Shown here piece by piece: positions 49,295 through 57,872 of a stretch of DNA of 64,000 nt; positions within the stretch are counted from its first letter, which is position 1, and each line of letters begins with the position of its first letter. The notes under the pieces are model-generated. The model was given only the letters and a program-made list of their open reading frames with translations, searched no databases and was not told the origin of the DNA. A program made the position numbers and the translations under genes. This DNA comes from Prochlorococcus sp. AG-347-L20 (GTDB taxonomy: Bacteria > Cyanobacteriota > Cyanobacteriia > PCC-6307 > Cyanobiaceae). The stretch covers positions 1 to 64,000 of the forward strand of contig QCCP01000002.1 in NCBI GenBank assembly GCA_003281225.1, read 5' to 3'.

Positions 49295-50860
49295 TTAATG
49301 AGCGCTTTCTAAACCACCTAGTCTCTCAAATAAGTTAAGACTTTCTTTATTTAATCCTACAATCTCAACTTTAGAACCACCATTCTGGAATTTTCTAATA
49401 ATTTGCTCAAGAGCAACAACGCCACTTTGATCCCAAATATGAGCTGAAGACATATCAATCACAATATTTTCTGGATGTTCATGAATATCAAATCCCTGTA
49501 AAAAATAAATTTTGCTTACAAAAAATAATTGTCCTTTTACTTTGTAGGTAGTCAAATTATTTTCTTTCGCTCTTAAGACAGTTATAACTTTCGCGACTTT
49601 TCTGCTGAATAGAATTGCAGCTAATGCAACTCCTGCAATAACTCCAAGTGCAAGATTATGAGGTTTTGTGAGCATAGTAACTGCAAAAGTCATAAGCATG
49701 ACTGCAGTATCACTTTTAGGTATCTTTCTAATATTTTTTAATCCATTTATATCTGCTGTACTTATTGCGATCGTTATCATGATTGCTACTAAAGCAGCCA
49801 TTGGTATTGCTCCAATCCAAGACTTCAAGAGGATAATCATAATTAGTAGAGATATACCTGAGGAGAGGGTTGATAATCTAGATTTACCACCATTCTCAGT
49901 ATTCATAACAGATTGCCCAACTAAGGCACATCCTGCCATTCCACCAAATAAGGATGCCACAATATTTGCGATTCCCTGTCCCCTTGCTTCTTTATTTTTA
50001 TTAGAACTTGTATCAGTTACATCGTCTAAAATGTCTTGAGTTAAAAAGGTTTCCATTAAACCCACGAGAGATATCGCAAGTGAAGTCGGCAAAATTATTC
50101 CTAATGTTTCAAGACTAAAAGGGACTTTCCCATTTTCTATTGATCCAAAAGGAAGAGAAATACTTGGCAATCCATCAGGTAATTTCCCCAAATCGCTAAC
50201 AGTTGGGACATCTAGATTAAAGAATATGCTTATAAGAGTAATTACTACTATTGCAATAAGTTGAGATGGGATTACTTTTGTGATTTTTGGAAGCCCATAG
50301 ATAATTACTAATCCTAGAATTACAAGAATCCAAACTACTAGAATCTGAGAGTTAACTGGATATTGACTTATAGTTTGTTCAACTAATCCTTTTGATTCTT
50401 TAATACCTATTCCTAACTGAGGGAGTTGTGCTTGAAATATTAAAAGTGCTAGTGCATTTACAAATCCACTTAATACTCCTGTTGGCACGAATCTCATTTG
50501 GTAGGCAAGTCTTAAATATCCCCAAAGAATTTGGAAAATTCCAGTTAATATTCCAGCTGCAATAAGATATGGGACTCCTAATCCAGGGGCTTGTGATTCT
50601 CCATAGGCAACAAGTCCAGTCATTAAAAGAGCTGTTGAACCTGTGGCAGAAGTGATCATGCCCCTTCTTCCTCCAACAATAGCAATTGTTATAGATAAGC
50701 AAAATGCACCAAATAGGCCAACTTTAGGATCTACACCAGCTATACCTGAAAAAGCAATTGCTTCTGGAATCATTGCAAAAGCAACAACTAAGCCAGAGAG
50801 AATATTTGACTTTGGATCATCTAACCAATTTTTAGATAAATATCTTGAGAAATTTGACAT
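49295..50860 (-). CDS. SulP-family anion transporter with STAS domain
   Basis: A 521-residue integral membrane carrier with ten to twelve hydrophobic segments and a C-terminal STAS domain (about residues 425-510, VIDMSSAHIWDQSGVVALEQ). The family signature GIAGVDPKVGLFGAFCLSITIAIVGGRRG (residues 39-67) lies near the N-terminus and GMAGCALVGQSVMNTENGGKSRLSTL near 310. SulP proteins carry sulfate, bicarbonate (BicA) or molybdate; the residues do not decide, and a picocyanobacterium could use either sulfate or bicarbonate. The gene lies tail to tail with metA, 7 bases apart, which makes sulfate an attractive guess since metY-metA uses sulfide. Sulfate uptake by an ABC system elsewhere would argue for bicarbonate. 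Confidence 0.85.
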   Translation of the reverse strand: MSNFSRYLSKNWLDDPKSNILSGLVVAFAMIPEAIAFSGIAGVDPKVGLFGAFCLSITIAIVGGRRGMITSATGSTALLMTGLVAYGESQAPGLGVPYLIAAGILTGIFQILWGYLRLAYQMRFVPTGVLSGFVNALALLIFQAQLPQLGIGIKESKGLVEQTISQYPVNSQILVVWILVILGLVIIYGLPKITKVIPSQLIAIVVITLISIFFNLDVPTVSDLGKLPDGLPSISLPFGSIENGKVPFSLETLGIILPTSLAISLVGLMETFLTQDILDDVTDTSSNKNKEARGQGIANIVASLFGGMAGCALVGQSVMNTENGGKSRLSTLSSGISLLIMIILLKSWIGAIPMAALVAIMITIAISTADINGLKNIRKIPKSDTAVMLMTFAVTMLTKPHNLALGVIAGVALAAILFSRKVAKVITVLRAKENNLTTYKVKGQLFFVSKIYFLQGFDIHEHPENIVIDMSSAHIWDQSGVVALEQIIRKFQNGGSKVEIVGLNKESLNLFERLGGLESAH

Positions 50861-50890
50861 TTTAATTTTCTTTATAATTATGAAGTTACC

Positions 50891-52174
50891 TTATAAAGGA
50901 GGCAAAATACCTTGTGGGTCAAAAATATTCTTTAAAGTTTTTAATTCATTTATTCTATTTCCAAAGGCTAATGTAATTTCTTCCTCATGTGAATCTAAAT
51001 GATTATGTAGTTGGGCTAAGTGAATATTTGGATAAAAACTTTTTAGGTCGTTCCACGATTTATAAATCCAGTCCAAAGCAACTTCTTTTTCTCTAAGATC
51101 ATTCTTTTTCCATGATGCATATATCCATGGTTTCCAAGTACTTTTTCTATGAACAAAAAAGCTTGAGCCATGATTTAACTTTTTTGTTTTGCACCCTAGT
51201 TGTTGAGAAGCAACATAACAGGAATTATTAGGTTTATTATCCATTATTTCATTCAAACATTTTATGAAACTTGGGATATGATTTTTTAAATCTTCTCCAA
51301 GAAGACTAATTACTTCAGAATGGTTATTTGCATTAAGCTCATATAAATTTAATTCCTTTGGGAAGAAATTTATTTTGTTAAAGTTCTCATAAAATTGTTT
51401 TTTTAGAGCAGGAAATTTGTCTAGAAGCATTAAGTATTCTTCTGTTCTTTTATCCTCTAAATTATTTTTAAGTTCAGCAAAAATATATATATAAATTTTT
51501 TGGGCATAAATCCATTGAAGACTAATATTTTCTGGAAATTCCTCTGATAGTTTTATTATTTCTGAAAGTTCATTTAGATTTACAAATCCTTCAATAACCT
51601 CAATAGGATTAGATTGGATAGTTTTAAGTTCTATTTCGGTAATAATTGAGAAGAAAGGAGATGCGCCTTTAATTGCTTCCCAAATCAATTGTTCTTCTGG
51701 ATTTATTTGATTTTTTTTTAAAGATATAAATGTGCCGTTACCCAAGAAACCTTTTATTGATTCAATATTATCAATGGCTAATCCGTAGGCTCTACTGAGC
51801 GGGCTTACTCCACCAGTAAGTATATAGCCTGCACCGGGAAGTTTAGAGAGTCCGATTGGAAAACTTCGATTATATTTTTGTAAATAATTTACTAGATCCC
51901 CCATTATTACTCCCCCTCCAATTGTTACTAAATTGGTTTTTCTATCTAGGTGAATTTTGCAGTAATTTTTTCTTAGATCAAGAGTTGTAAAACCATTTTT
52001 TGCACAACTAGAGGTTGTACCTCCACTACATATGCATAGGTGTTCGGATTTTTCCTTAGAATAATTACTCCCACAAAATAAGGAATCATTCACGTCATAA
52101 ATTAATTTTTTTAATTTTGCATCCTTTGAGTTAATATTTGGAACTTCAAGCAAGTTATTATAATTATTTTTCAC
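50891..52174 (-). CDS. FAD-binding oxidase (FAD_binding_4 family)
   Basis: A 427-residue FAD-linked oxidase starting at GTG. The FAD domain is visible as LVTIGGGVIMGDLVNYLQKYN (about residues 83-103), KLPGAGYILTGGVSPLSRAYGLA (near 113-135) and the C-terminal FGNRINELKTLKNIFDPQGILPP. The substrate domain is unlike those of named oxidases. The start codon overlaps the beginning of the divergent cbiX frame in its longer form, so the two genes share at most a short promoter region of about 50 bases. Substrate unknown. Confidence 0.82.
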   Translation of the reverse strand: MKNNYNNLLEVPNINSKDAKLKKLIYDVNDSLFCGSNYSKEKSEHLCICSGGTTSSCAKNGFTTLDLRKNYCKIHLDRKTNLVTIGGGVIMGDLVNYLQKYNRSFPIGLSKLPGAGYILTGGVSPLSRAYGLAIDNIESIKGFLGNGTFISLKKNQINPEEQLIWEAIKGASPFFSIITEIELKTIQSNPIEVIEGFVNLNELSEIIKLSEEFPENISLQWIYAQKIYIYIFAELKNNLEDKRTEEYLMLLDKFPALKKQFYENFNKINFFPKELNLYELNANNHSEVISLLGEDLKNHIPSFIKCLNEIMDNKPNNSCYVASQQLGCKTKKLNHGSSFFVHRKSTWKPWIYASWKKNDLREKEVALDWIYKSWNDLKSFYPNIHLAQLHNHLDSHEEEITLAFGNRINELKTLKNIFDPQGILPPL

Positions 52175-52221
52175 TACATGATATTGTTCTTTACTATTAT
52201 GGTATAAGTAATAACTTGAAT

Positions 52222-53340
52222 TTGGATAATTTAGATTCGAAGTTAAATAATCAAGTAGCGATACTTATCTGTGGACACGGGAGTAGAAATAAACTAGCCA
52301 TTACTGAATTTCAAGAATTAACTAAGCTCATACAAAAAAGATATCCAAAATTTTTAGTTGAATATGGTTTCTTGGAATTCGCAAAACCTTCGATTGTTGA
52401 TGCTCTAGACAAGTTAAAAGATCTTTCTATAAAAAAAGTGATTGCAATACCCGCAATGCTTTTCGCCGCGGGCCATGTAAAAAATGATATACCTAGCTTG
52501 CTTATGAATTATTCAAGTAAAACAGGTATTGAAATAATTTATGGAAGAGAATTAGGTATTAATAATTTAATGATTAGTGCAGCTTGTGAAAGAGTCAAAG
52601 ATGTATTTAAGCAAAATAATACTCTCAAACCTGAGGAATCATTATTAGTTGTTGTTGGTAGAGGCTCTTCCGACCCAGATGCGAATTCCAATGTTTCAAA
52701 AATAACGAGAATGATCGTAGAGGGTATTGGTTTAGGGTGGGGGGAAACAGTTTTTTCTGGAGTAACTTTCCCTCTCGTTGAACCTGGCTTGAAAAATGTT
52801 GTGAGACTTGGTTATAAAAATATAATTATTTTCCCTTATTTCCTTTTCTCAGGTGTCCTTGTCACCAGAATAAAAAGGCAAAGTGATTTAGTTGCGATTA
52901 ATAACCCAAATATTTTATTTATACATGCAAAATATCTTTCGTCACAGTCTTATGTGGTCGACACTTTTGTAGAAAGGATTGAAGAGATTCTTAATAACGA
53001 AGGTAAGAATTTTATGAATTGCTCAACTTGTAAATATAGATCAAATTTATTTGGCTTTGAAAAAGAAGTTGGTATGGTACAAGAAAGTCATCATGACCAT
53101 GTAGAGGGCTTGGGGATTAGCTGTGATTTATGTGACCCTGAATGTAATGGTGCTTGTGAAATACAAAATCCAACTCATAACCAAGAGAAATCAAACGCAG
53201 GAGGAGATCGTTACTTAGAAAATGAACATGTTGAGTCTCATCAACATGAACATAATCACCATCATCATCACCATAGTATTTATCCAAATTCAAAACATCC
53301 TTTAGGCCCTGTCACGCTTCGCTTGCTTAATGAAGACTAA
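52222..53340 (+). CDS. cbiX: Sirohydrochlorin/cobaltochelatase CbiX with Cys- and His-rich tail
   Basis: Class II chelatase for siroheme or cobalamin. I chose the TTG at 52222, giving the start MDNLDSKLNNQVAILICGHG; a TTG at 52216 or at 52138 would lengthen the protein, the latter overlapping the divergent FAD oxidase gene. H19 in ICGHGSRN is the family metal ligand. Two fused chelatase-like halves are present: GHGSRN near the start and VVGRGSSDPDANS near residue 146. After residue about 255 the tail has CSTC, CDLCDPECNGACE (at least six Cys) and a run of six histidines in HEHNHHHHHHS. Long CbiX forms with His tails are known in cyanobacteria; both clusters together suggest a metal store or FeS site. 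Confidence 0.88.
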   Translation: MDNLDSKLNNQVAILICGHGSRNKLAITEFQELTKLIQKRYPKFLVEYGFLEFAKPSIVDALDKLKDLSIKKVIAIPAMLFAAGHVKNDIPSLLMNYSSKTGIEIIYGRELGINNLMISAACERVKDVFKQNNTLKPEESLLVVVGRGSSDPDANSNVSKITRMIVEGIGLGWGETVFSGVTFPLVEPGLKNVVRLGYKNIIIFPYFLFSGVLVTRIKRQSDLVAINNPNILFIHAKYLSSQSYVVDTFVERIEEILNNEGKNFMNCSTCKYRSNLFGFEKEVGMVQESHHDHVEGLGISCDLCDPECNGACEIQNPTHNQEKSNAGGDRYLENEHVESHQHEHNHHHHHHSIYPNSKHPLGPVTLRLLNED

Positions 53341-53363
53341 ATCTTAAGAAAATACGTTGAAAA

Positions 53364-53549
53364 TCAATTAATCACCTGTCTCTTTCTCGACTTAGTCTTA
53401 ATAGACTCACTATATATAAGTATTCTTAATATAAAATCTTGAAGGTATTTTGAGCTAGATTTTCCACAATTTATAGGTTGTTTTCCACGCCCAAATCCAC
53501 ATTGGATTAGAAATGCCAGTATTTTTCTAAAAAAACAGGACATCAGCAT
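53364..53549 (-). CDS. Possible small basic protein in an otherwise empty gap
   Basis: The interval 53341-53722 holds no other gene. The frame ATG 53549 to TGA 53364 encodes 61 residues: a hydrophobic start (CFFRKILAFLIQCGF), then GRGKQPINCGKSSSKYL and a basic tail KTKSRKRQ. The local GC content is higher than in nearby spacers, which favours coding. I recognise no family. On the plus strand the same bases give TTTTCCACA at 53460-53468 and TTTTCCACG at 53481-53489, which resemble cyanobacterial DnaA boxes, so the region may instead be regulatory. From 53550 to 53722 there is only AT-rich promoter-like DNA for the next gene. Confidence 0.35.
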   Translation of the reverse strand: MLMSCFFRKILAFLIQCGFGRGKQPINCGKSSSKYLQDFILRILIYSESIKTKSRKRQVIN

Positions 53550-53722
53550 TATTGTTGACTTTTCTTTAAGGTTTATTCAATTTCCTTATTTAAAAAGGAA
53601 GTTTTTTAAAAACTTACTTATAACTTGAGTCTCATTTGATAATTAAAAAAGTTTTCTAGCAGACATTTTTTGATTTTTTTAGAAAAAAATATCATTATGG
53701 TTATGCAGAAAAATATAAATTT

Positions 53723-53980
53723 ATGGATCAAATCAGCCAATCAAATTCTACTGAAAAGAAAATTGCCGAGTGCTCTTCAAATAAAGTCTCTTTAGAAACA
53801 GAGCTTTCAGAAACTCTTTATAATACTATGAAAGATTTCGTATTAAGTAACCCAACATGGGATCAATATAAGCTTATAAATTCAGCATTAGCTACTTTTC
53901 TCGTTCAAAACGGATGTACAGATAATTCTGTATCAGAAATTTATTTAAATCAATTATTTACACCCTCTAAGTCTTTTTAA
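53723..53980 (+). CDS. DUF2811 small protein
   Basis: An 85-residue cytoplasmic protein with the layout of the cyanobacterial DUF2811 family: VSLETELSETLYNTMKDFVLSNPTWDQYKLINSALATFLVQNG (residues 22-64), then a short C-terminal NSVSEIYLNQLF. The helical core has conserved Trp and Asp in P-T-W-D-Q-Y. Its end overlaps the convergent GMC oxidoreductase gene by 14 bases. The first 20 residues are polar and probably disordered. Function unknown. Confidence 0.8.
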   Translation: MDQISQSNSTEKKIAECSSNKVSLETELSETLYNTMKDFVLSNPTWDQYKLINSALATFLVQNGCTDNSVSEIYLNQLFTPSKSF

Positions 53981-55607
53981 TATTTAAACAGGCTCTTCTA
54001 CTCAAGGCCATCATAGTAAGTGTAGGGCTTTGCCAAGAAGATGTAGGCCAGCATGCTCCATCTAGTACAAGTACATTCTTGCATCTCCATAATCTATTAA
54101 ATTTATCAACTACGCTATTTTCTTCATTTATCCCCATTGGTGCTCCCCCTACTTCATGAATGTAATATCCAGGAGGAGGAGGACTATCTGAAAGTGCGAT
54201 CAAATTTTTTGTAAATAGACTCCCTAATGGGATATTCATTAGTTCATTAATATTTTTTATTTCTCCATTTGCAGCTTTGATTGATTTACGTATTGTGTTT
54301 TCCATATGTTTAGCCATTTCTAACTCATTTTCGCTCCATTCGAATTCAATGTAAGGGATTGGGATACCCCATTCATCTGTTTTTCTTGAAAGAGAAACTG
54401 AATTTTTCTCTCTAGGAAGGACTTCTCCATGGGCGATAAGAAAGCCAATGGAGGTGTTTGTGTCTTTTTGCAAAAATTTAGGTATTCCTAATCGATCAAT
54501 TGCTCCCCAGATTCCATAACCTCTATGGAAATTTATGTCGTCAATTTTTGGTAAATTTGAACCGAATGGAATAAAGAAGCTGCCTGCTCCAGACAGATCG
54601 GGAGGATTATCTAATGGTTTTCCTGAGTTTTTTGTTTTTGGGACTGAAAAAAATCTACATATAGATATATGGTCCATAAGGTATTTACCTAATTTTCCAG
54701 AAATATCTTTAAAACCTGAGGAATTTGATTTATGTTCTGAGCTGAGTAGTATTCTCAGTGTTGAAATTGTTGATGCGCAGAGAAGAATTAAATCACAATT
54801 CAATACTTCTTTTTGTCCATTTTCTAGGTTTACGATCGTTAGTTTTGAGGCAAGCTCTGTTGCCTTGTTAACCTCAAAAGACTCCACTAGGTAATTAGAG
54901 ATTATTTGTACATTTCCAGTATCTAAAGCTCTTTTTAAGGAGCTTCCTAAGCTAGAGGACTTGGGCCATTTTTTTTCTTTTACTGATGAATTACGGTCAA
55001 ATCCTCTTGATTGGATAAATGGATAGTTTAATTTTGATTTTACTTTGCTGCCAAAAACATTTTCGTTTTCTGTAAGAGGTATTTCACCAATATATTTACC
55101 GTTTGGGACTTCTTTAATGTCATCTTTTCGTCCATAGATGCCGCAGAAATTTTCAATGAAATCATAGTGTGGGGATAGTTCATCGTATGAAATAGGCCAG
55201 TTTGGTCCGAATCCGTCTTTTTTAGCCGGATGAAAGTCATCTGAGGAAAGTCTTAATGTTATACCTCCCCAAGTTAATGATCTCCCCCCATATTGTTTTC
55301 CTTGGGTCCAAAGAAATGGCTTTTTTTTGGGGAAGTCATAAGGATGCTTCAATTCATTTGAATATAAGTCAGGATTATTTTTCCAATACCCAGGATGTTG
55401 GCATTGTTTGGCATGTTTTTTTGTTAAAACTCCTGATAATCTTTTTAATGTACTTTTTGGCTCATGATTACTAGCTTCATGCCTTTTAACTTGAGGCCCT
55501 GCTTCTATTACTAAAACTTTGATCCCTTGTTCTGCCAAAGTAAGTGCTGCTATTCCTCCTGTAGCTCCAGAACCAACAACAATCGCATCATAAGGACTTA
55601 TATCCAA
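53967..55607 (-). CDS. GMC-family oxidoreductase
   Basis: A 546-residue FAD enzyme of the glucose-methanol-choline group. It begins with VVGSGATGGIAALTLAEQGIKVLVIEAGP (residues 10-38), the ADP-binding fold. RSLTWGGITLRLSSDDFHP (near 107) and DHISICRFFSVP follow. The C-terminal GMC signature region includes YYIHEVGGAPMGINEENSVVDKFNRLW and NVLVLDGACWPTSSWQSPTLTMMALSRR, with the conserved His of the family in IHEVGGAPMG. No signal peptide is visible. The donor is unknown; in cyanobacteria this type has been linked to lipid or alcohol oxidation. It overlaps the DUF2811 gene tail to tail by 14 bases. Confidence 0.85.
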   Translation of the reverse strand: MDISPYDAIVVGSGATGGIAALTLAEQGIKVLVIEAGPQVKRHEASNHEPKSTLKRLSGVLTKKHAKQCQHPGYWKNNPDLYSNELKHPYDFPKKKPFLWTQGKQYGGRSLTWGGITLRLSSDDFHPAKKDGFGPNWPISYDELSPHYDFIENFCGIYGRKDDIKEVPNGKYIGEIPLTENENVFGSKVKSKLNYPFIQSRGFDRNSSVKEKKWPKSSSLGSSLKRALDTGNVQIISNYLVESFEVNKATELASKLTIVNLENGQKEVLNCDLILLCASTISTLRILLSSEHKSNSSGFKDISGKLGKYLMDHISICRFFSVPKTKNSGKPLDNPPDLSGAGSFFIPFGSNLPKIDDINFHRGYGIWGAIDRLGIPKFLQKDTNTSIGFLIAHGEVLPREKNSVSLSRKTDEWGIPIPYIEFEWSENELEMAKHMENTIRKSIKAANGEIKNINELMNIPLGSLFTKNLIALSDSPPPPGYYIHEVGGAPMGINEENSVVDKFNRLWRCKNVLVLDGACWPTSSWQSPTLTMMALSRRACLNIKKT

Positions 55608-55714
55608 AACCTAGTTCGTGATTTGCTATTTCAATAAATATAGCATTCAGTAAATAATTAATTTTTAGATTTCAGCTTAAGAAGTTAGAATTTATTGAGA
55701 TACTACTCAAACAA

Positions 55715-56188
55715 ATGAGATTTATAATTTTAACTTTTTTAATAGTTGTTTTAACCCTCCCTTATAGAAGCTTCGCTGCGTTGGATTATGGTAAACAATC
55801 TTTGGTGGGGGCTGATTTTTCTGGATCTGATTTAAAAGGAGCAACTTTCTATTTGACTGATTTACAAGACGCAAATTTGTCAGGTTGTGAGCTCCAAAAT
55901 GCGACTCTTTATGGAGCAAAATTGAAAGATACTAATTTAAGTAACTCCAACTTAAGAGAAGTAACTTTAGACTCAGCCGTTTTAGATGGAACAGATTTAT
56001 CAAATACTAACTTGGAGGATTCTTTTGCTTATAGTACCCAGTTCGAAAATGTAAAAATACAAGGCGCAGACTTCACAAATGTTTTTTTGCCAAAAGATAT
56101 TATTAGGAAATTTTGTGAGAGTGCTACTGGAACTAATCCAATTACAAATAGAGAAACTAGAGAAACTTTAGAGTGTGATTACATTTAA
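55715..56188 (+). CDS. Pentapeptide-repeat protein with signal peptide
   Basis: A 157-residue protein. Residues 1-22 form a signal peptide (MRFIILTFLIVVLTLPYRSFA), so the protein is probably exported to the thylakoid lumen or periplasm. Residues about 32-125 are pentapeptide repeats of A(D/N)LxX type, for example ADFSGSDLKGATF, ANLSGCELQNATLYGAKLKDTNLS and SNLREVTLDSAVLDGTDLSNTNLED, which would fold as a right-handed quadrilateral helix. The tail, with two cysteines (FCES, LECDY), could make a disulfide in an oxidising compartment. It resembles thylakoid-lumen pentapeptide proteins of cyanobacteria; its partner is not known. Confidence 0.88.
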   Translation: MRFIILTFLIVVLTLPYRSFAALDYGKQSLVGADFSGSDLKGATFYLTDLQDANLSGCELQNATLYGAKLKDTNLSNSNLREVTLDSAVLDGTDLSNTNLEDSFAYSTQFENVKIQGADFTNVFLPKDIIRKFCESATGTNPITNRETRETLECDYI

Positions 56189-56190
56189 AT

Positions 56191-56586
56191 TTATGCACAT
56201 ACAAGTTCTTTTTTAATCTTTCTTTGTTTATAAAGTGATCTCCCAACAGGCCAACCTAAAGTAGTTAAATGTCTCATTAAAGATCTTGAGTATTTGAAAT
56301 AAAAATTGTCTGAATATTTGATACCAAGTTCTTTTAAAGTAGTTATTAATAAACATAGATCTTTCTTTTTGCCTTTTTTCATATCCAATAATATCAATGC
56401 TTCACTTGATAATTTTTTTTCTAGAACCTTATCATTTTCAGCAAAACCAACTTTAAGTGAATTAAATTGATCAGAATAAAGAGTATAAATTATTCCATCT
56501 TTAAATTTATCTATAGAAGTATCTACATTTAAACTTGATGATATTAATGTTTTGTGTCCTTTAATAATTTTTTTGTTATTCATCAT
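56191..56586 (-). CDS. Small protein with GIY-YIG/T5orf172-like opening, second gene of an RHH unit
   Basis: A 131-residue protein starting at an ATG that overlaps the stop of the RHH-like gene (TAATG). Residues 30-44 read GIIYTLYSDQFNSLKVG, a possible GIY-YIG-type beta hairpin (Y-T-L...L-K-V-G), and TLGWPVGRSLYKQRKIKKEL follows in a basic C-terminus. No catalytic Arg or Glu can be assigned with certainty. The translational coupling to the RHH-like gene and its position second in the unit resemble a regulator/effector pair. It is convergent with the pentapeptide gene. I give no function. Confidence 0.5.
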   Translation of the reverse strand: MMNNKKIIKGHKTLISSSLNVDTSIDKFKDGIIYTLYSDQFNSLKVGFAENDKVLEKKLSSEALILLDMKKGKKKDLCLLITTLKELGIKYSDNFYFKYSRSLMRHLTTLGWPVGRSLYKQRKIKKELVCA

Positions 56587-57083
56587 TATTTGATTTCATT
56601 CTGAGCAATTTCGTATTTCTCCAATAGATTGTTTACTTCTGCTAGTGCAATCCTCTTTTGACAGGCTGAGTCATATCTATTTACTGCTACAGAAGGTATT
56701 GAACCTTTGCTTTTCATTTCCCTTATACCAGTTTCTAAACATTGAAAAGCAACACTTGATAGATCTCTTCCTTCTGCTGCTGCCCAAACTTTCAAAAGAT
56801 AAGTAAGATTTGATGGTACTGAGATCTGTACTTTGTTTGAATTTGAAGTATTTAATGCAATATCATCGAGACTAATTTCTTTAGAGGAGATAGTTTCTTT
56901 AACCTTTTTCTTTAAAAATTTTACTTCACTTATAGCGTCCTCTTTATTCTTTATTTTTTGCTCGATTTCAAATAACTCTTCTTCAGAATTAATTAAAGCT
57001 TCTAATGCCCATTTGGCATCATCTTTCGCAAGAGCGGTTCTATCAAGCCATTCATCTCTTATTTTTGACCAATTACTAGGCAT
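56586..57083 (-). CDS. Ribbon-helix-helix-like protein with coiled-coil arm
   Basis: A 165-residue protein starting at ATG 57083. The N-terminal 60 residues are a charged coiled coil (LINSEEELFEIEQKIKNKEDAISEVKFLKKKV). Residues 83-119, VQISVPSNLTYLLKVWAAAEGRDLSSVAFQCLETGI, have the strand-helix-helix pattern of RHH/CopG-type DNA-binding domains. The C-terminal part is again helical. Upstream, between 57101 and 57147, lie three palindromes that could be its operator. The stop overlaps the start of the small gene downstream. It could be a transcription factor or antitoxin-like DNA-binding protein; the evidence is pattern only. Confidence 0.6.
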   Translation of the reverse strand: MPSNWSKIRDEWLDRTALAKDDAKWALEALINSEEELFEIEQKIKNKEDAISEVKFLKKKVKETISSKEISLDDIALNTSNSNKVQISVPSNLTYLLKVWAAAEGRDLSSVAFQCLETGIREMKSKGSIPSVAVNRYDSACQKRIALAEVNNLLEKYEIAQNEIK

Positions 57084-57100
57084 AAGGTTTATGCGATAAT

Positions 57101-57147
57101 TCTATAATAGATAAATCTAAATAGATTGTCTACTCATTCTATATAGA
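57101..57147. promoter_or_regulatory. Array of three TCTA-N2/3-TAGA palindromes upstream of the RHH-like gene
   Basis: Three short palindromes lie in 47 bases just before the start of the RHH-like gene (57083). They are TCTATAATAGA at 57101-57111, AATCTAAATAGATT at 57114-57127 and TCTATATAGA at 57138-57147. Centres are about 14.5 and 22 bases apart; the last distance is near two helical turns. All share the half-site TCTA. That fits cooperative binding of RHH dimers and autoregulation. It could also be chance in AT-rich DNA, though three matches in a row are uncommon. Confidence 0.55.
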
Positions 57148-57349
57148 TTGATTAAAAGTAGTTTCTAGTAATTAAAATTAAATTTTTAATAATTCCTCAA
57201 CTTAGAAAAAATCTTTTACAAAAATTTAAACTGCTGAATCTATCCAACAAGTTCTTAGAGATATTTTTTACCTGATAACGATATATTAGATAACTAAATC
57301 TCTTTTAAATTTTAGTTATTTGTTTATTGAATTAAAGATTTCTGAGCTT

Positions 57350-57739
57350 TTAATTTCTTTCAATAAGTTCAATTTTATAACCATCAGGATCCTCAACAAA
57401 AGCCAATACAGTAGTACTGTTTTTCATTGTTTTAGGTTTGGTTGTTATTTTGCAACCATTATTTTCTAATCCTTGGCAAATTAGATGAATATCTTTTACT
57501 CCAATAGCTATATGACCATATTTATCTCCAAGCTCATAGTCTTCAGACTTTTTGTCCCAGTTATAAGTTAATTCAATTACTGTGTTTTCTTTTTCTGAGC
57601 CATAACCAACAAATGCCAAAGTGAATTTTCCATGAGGGTAATCTTTTTTTCTTAATAAATTCATTCCTAATCTATTGACGTAAAAATCAATGGATTTATC
57701 TAAATCTCCAACCCTCAACATTGTATGTAGGATACGCAT
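57350..57739 (-). CDS. gloA: Lactoylglutathione lyase (glyoxalase I)
   Basis: Metalloenzyme that converts the methylglyoxal-glutathione hemithioacetal to S-lactoylglutathione. The 129-residue protein has the four metal-binding residues H5, E56, H76 and E124 in the blocks [29 protein letters not shown] and [10 protein letters not shown]. The block [31 protein letters not shown] (in parts, residues 51-81) is typical of the Ni-type bacterial GloA. Transcribed on the minus strand, with a 133-base spacer to the Tic20 gene on the plus strand. Complete. Confidence 0.95.
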   Translation of the reverse strand: MRILHTMLRVGDLDKSIDFYVNRLGMNLLRKKDYPHGKFTLAFVGYGSEKENTVIELTYNWDKKSEDYELGDKYGHIAIGVKDIHLICQGLENNGCKITTKPKTMKNSTTVLAFVEDPDGYKIELIERN

Positions 57740-57872
57740 TTTGAATTATGAACCTTAATCAATTATCTAATATTTAAGAACCATCTGCCAAAGTTGATTT
57801 TTTCGAGGCTAAGTCTTTTATTAAGTTCAGAAAAATTAGGTTAAAATATAAATACGAAATCTCAATAATATA

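Noticed and set aside
52138-52221. Extended CbiX start at TTG 52138
   Set aside because: It would overlap the divergent FAD oxidase gene, adds residues with no family match, and TTG at 52222 gives the usual length and start.
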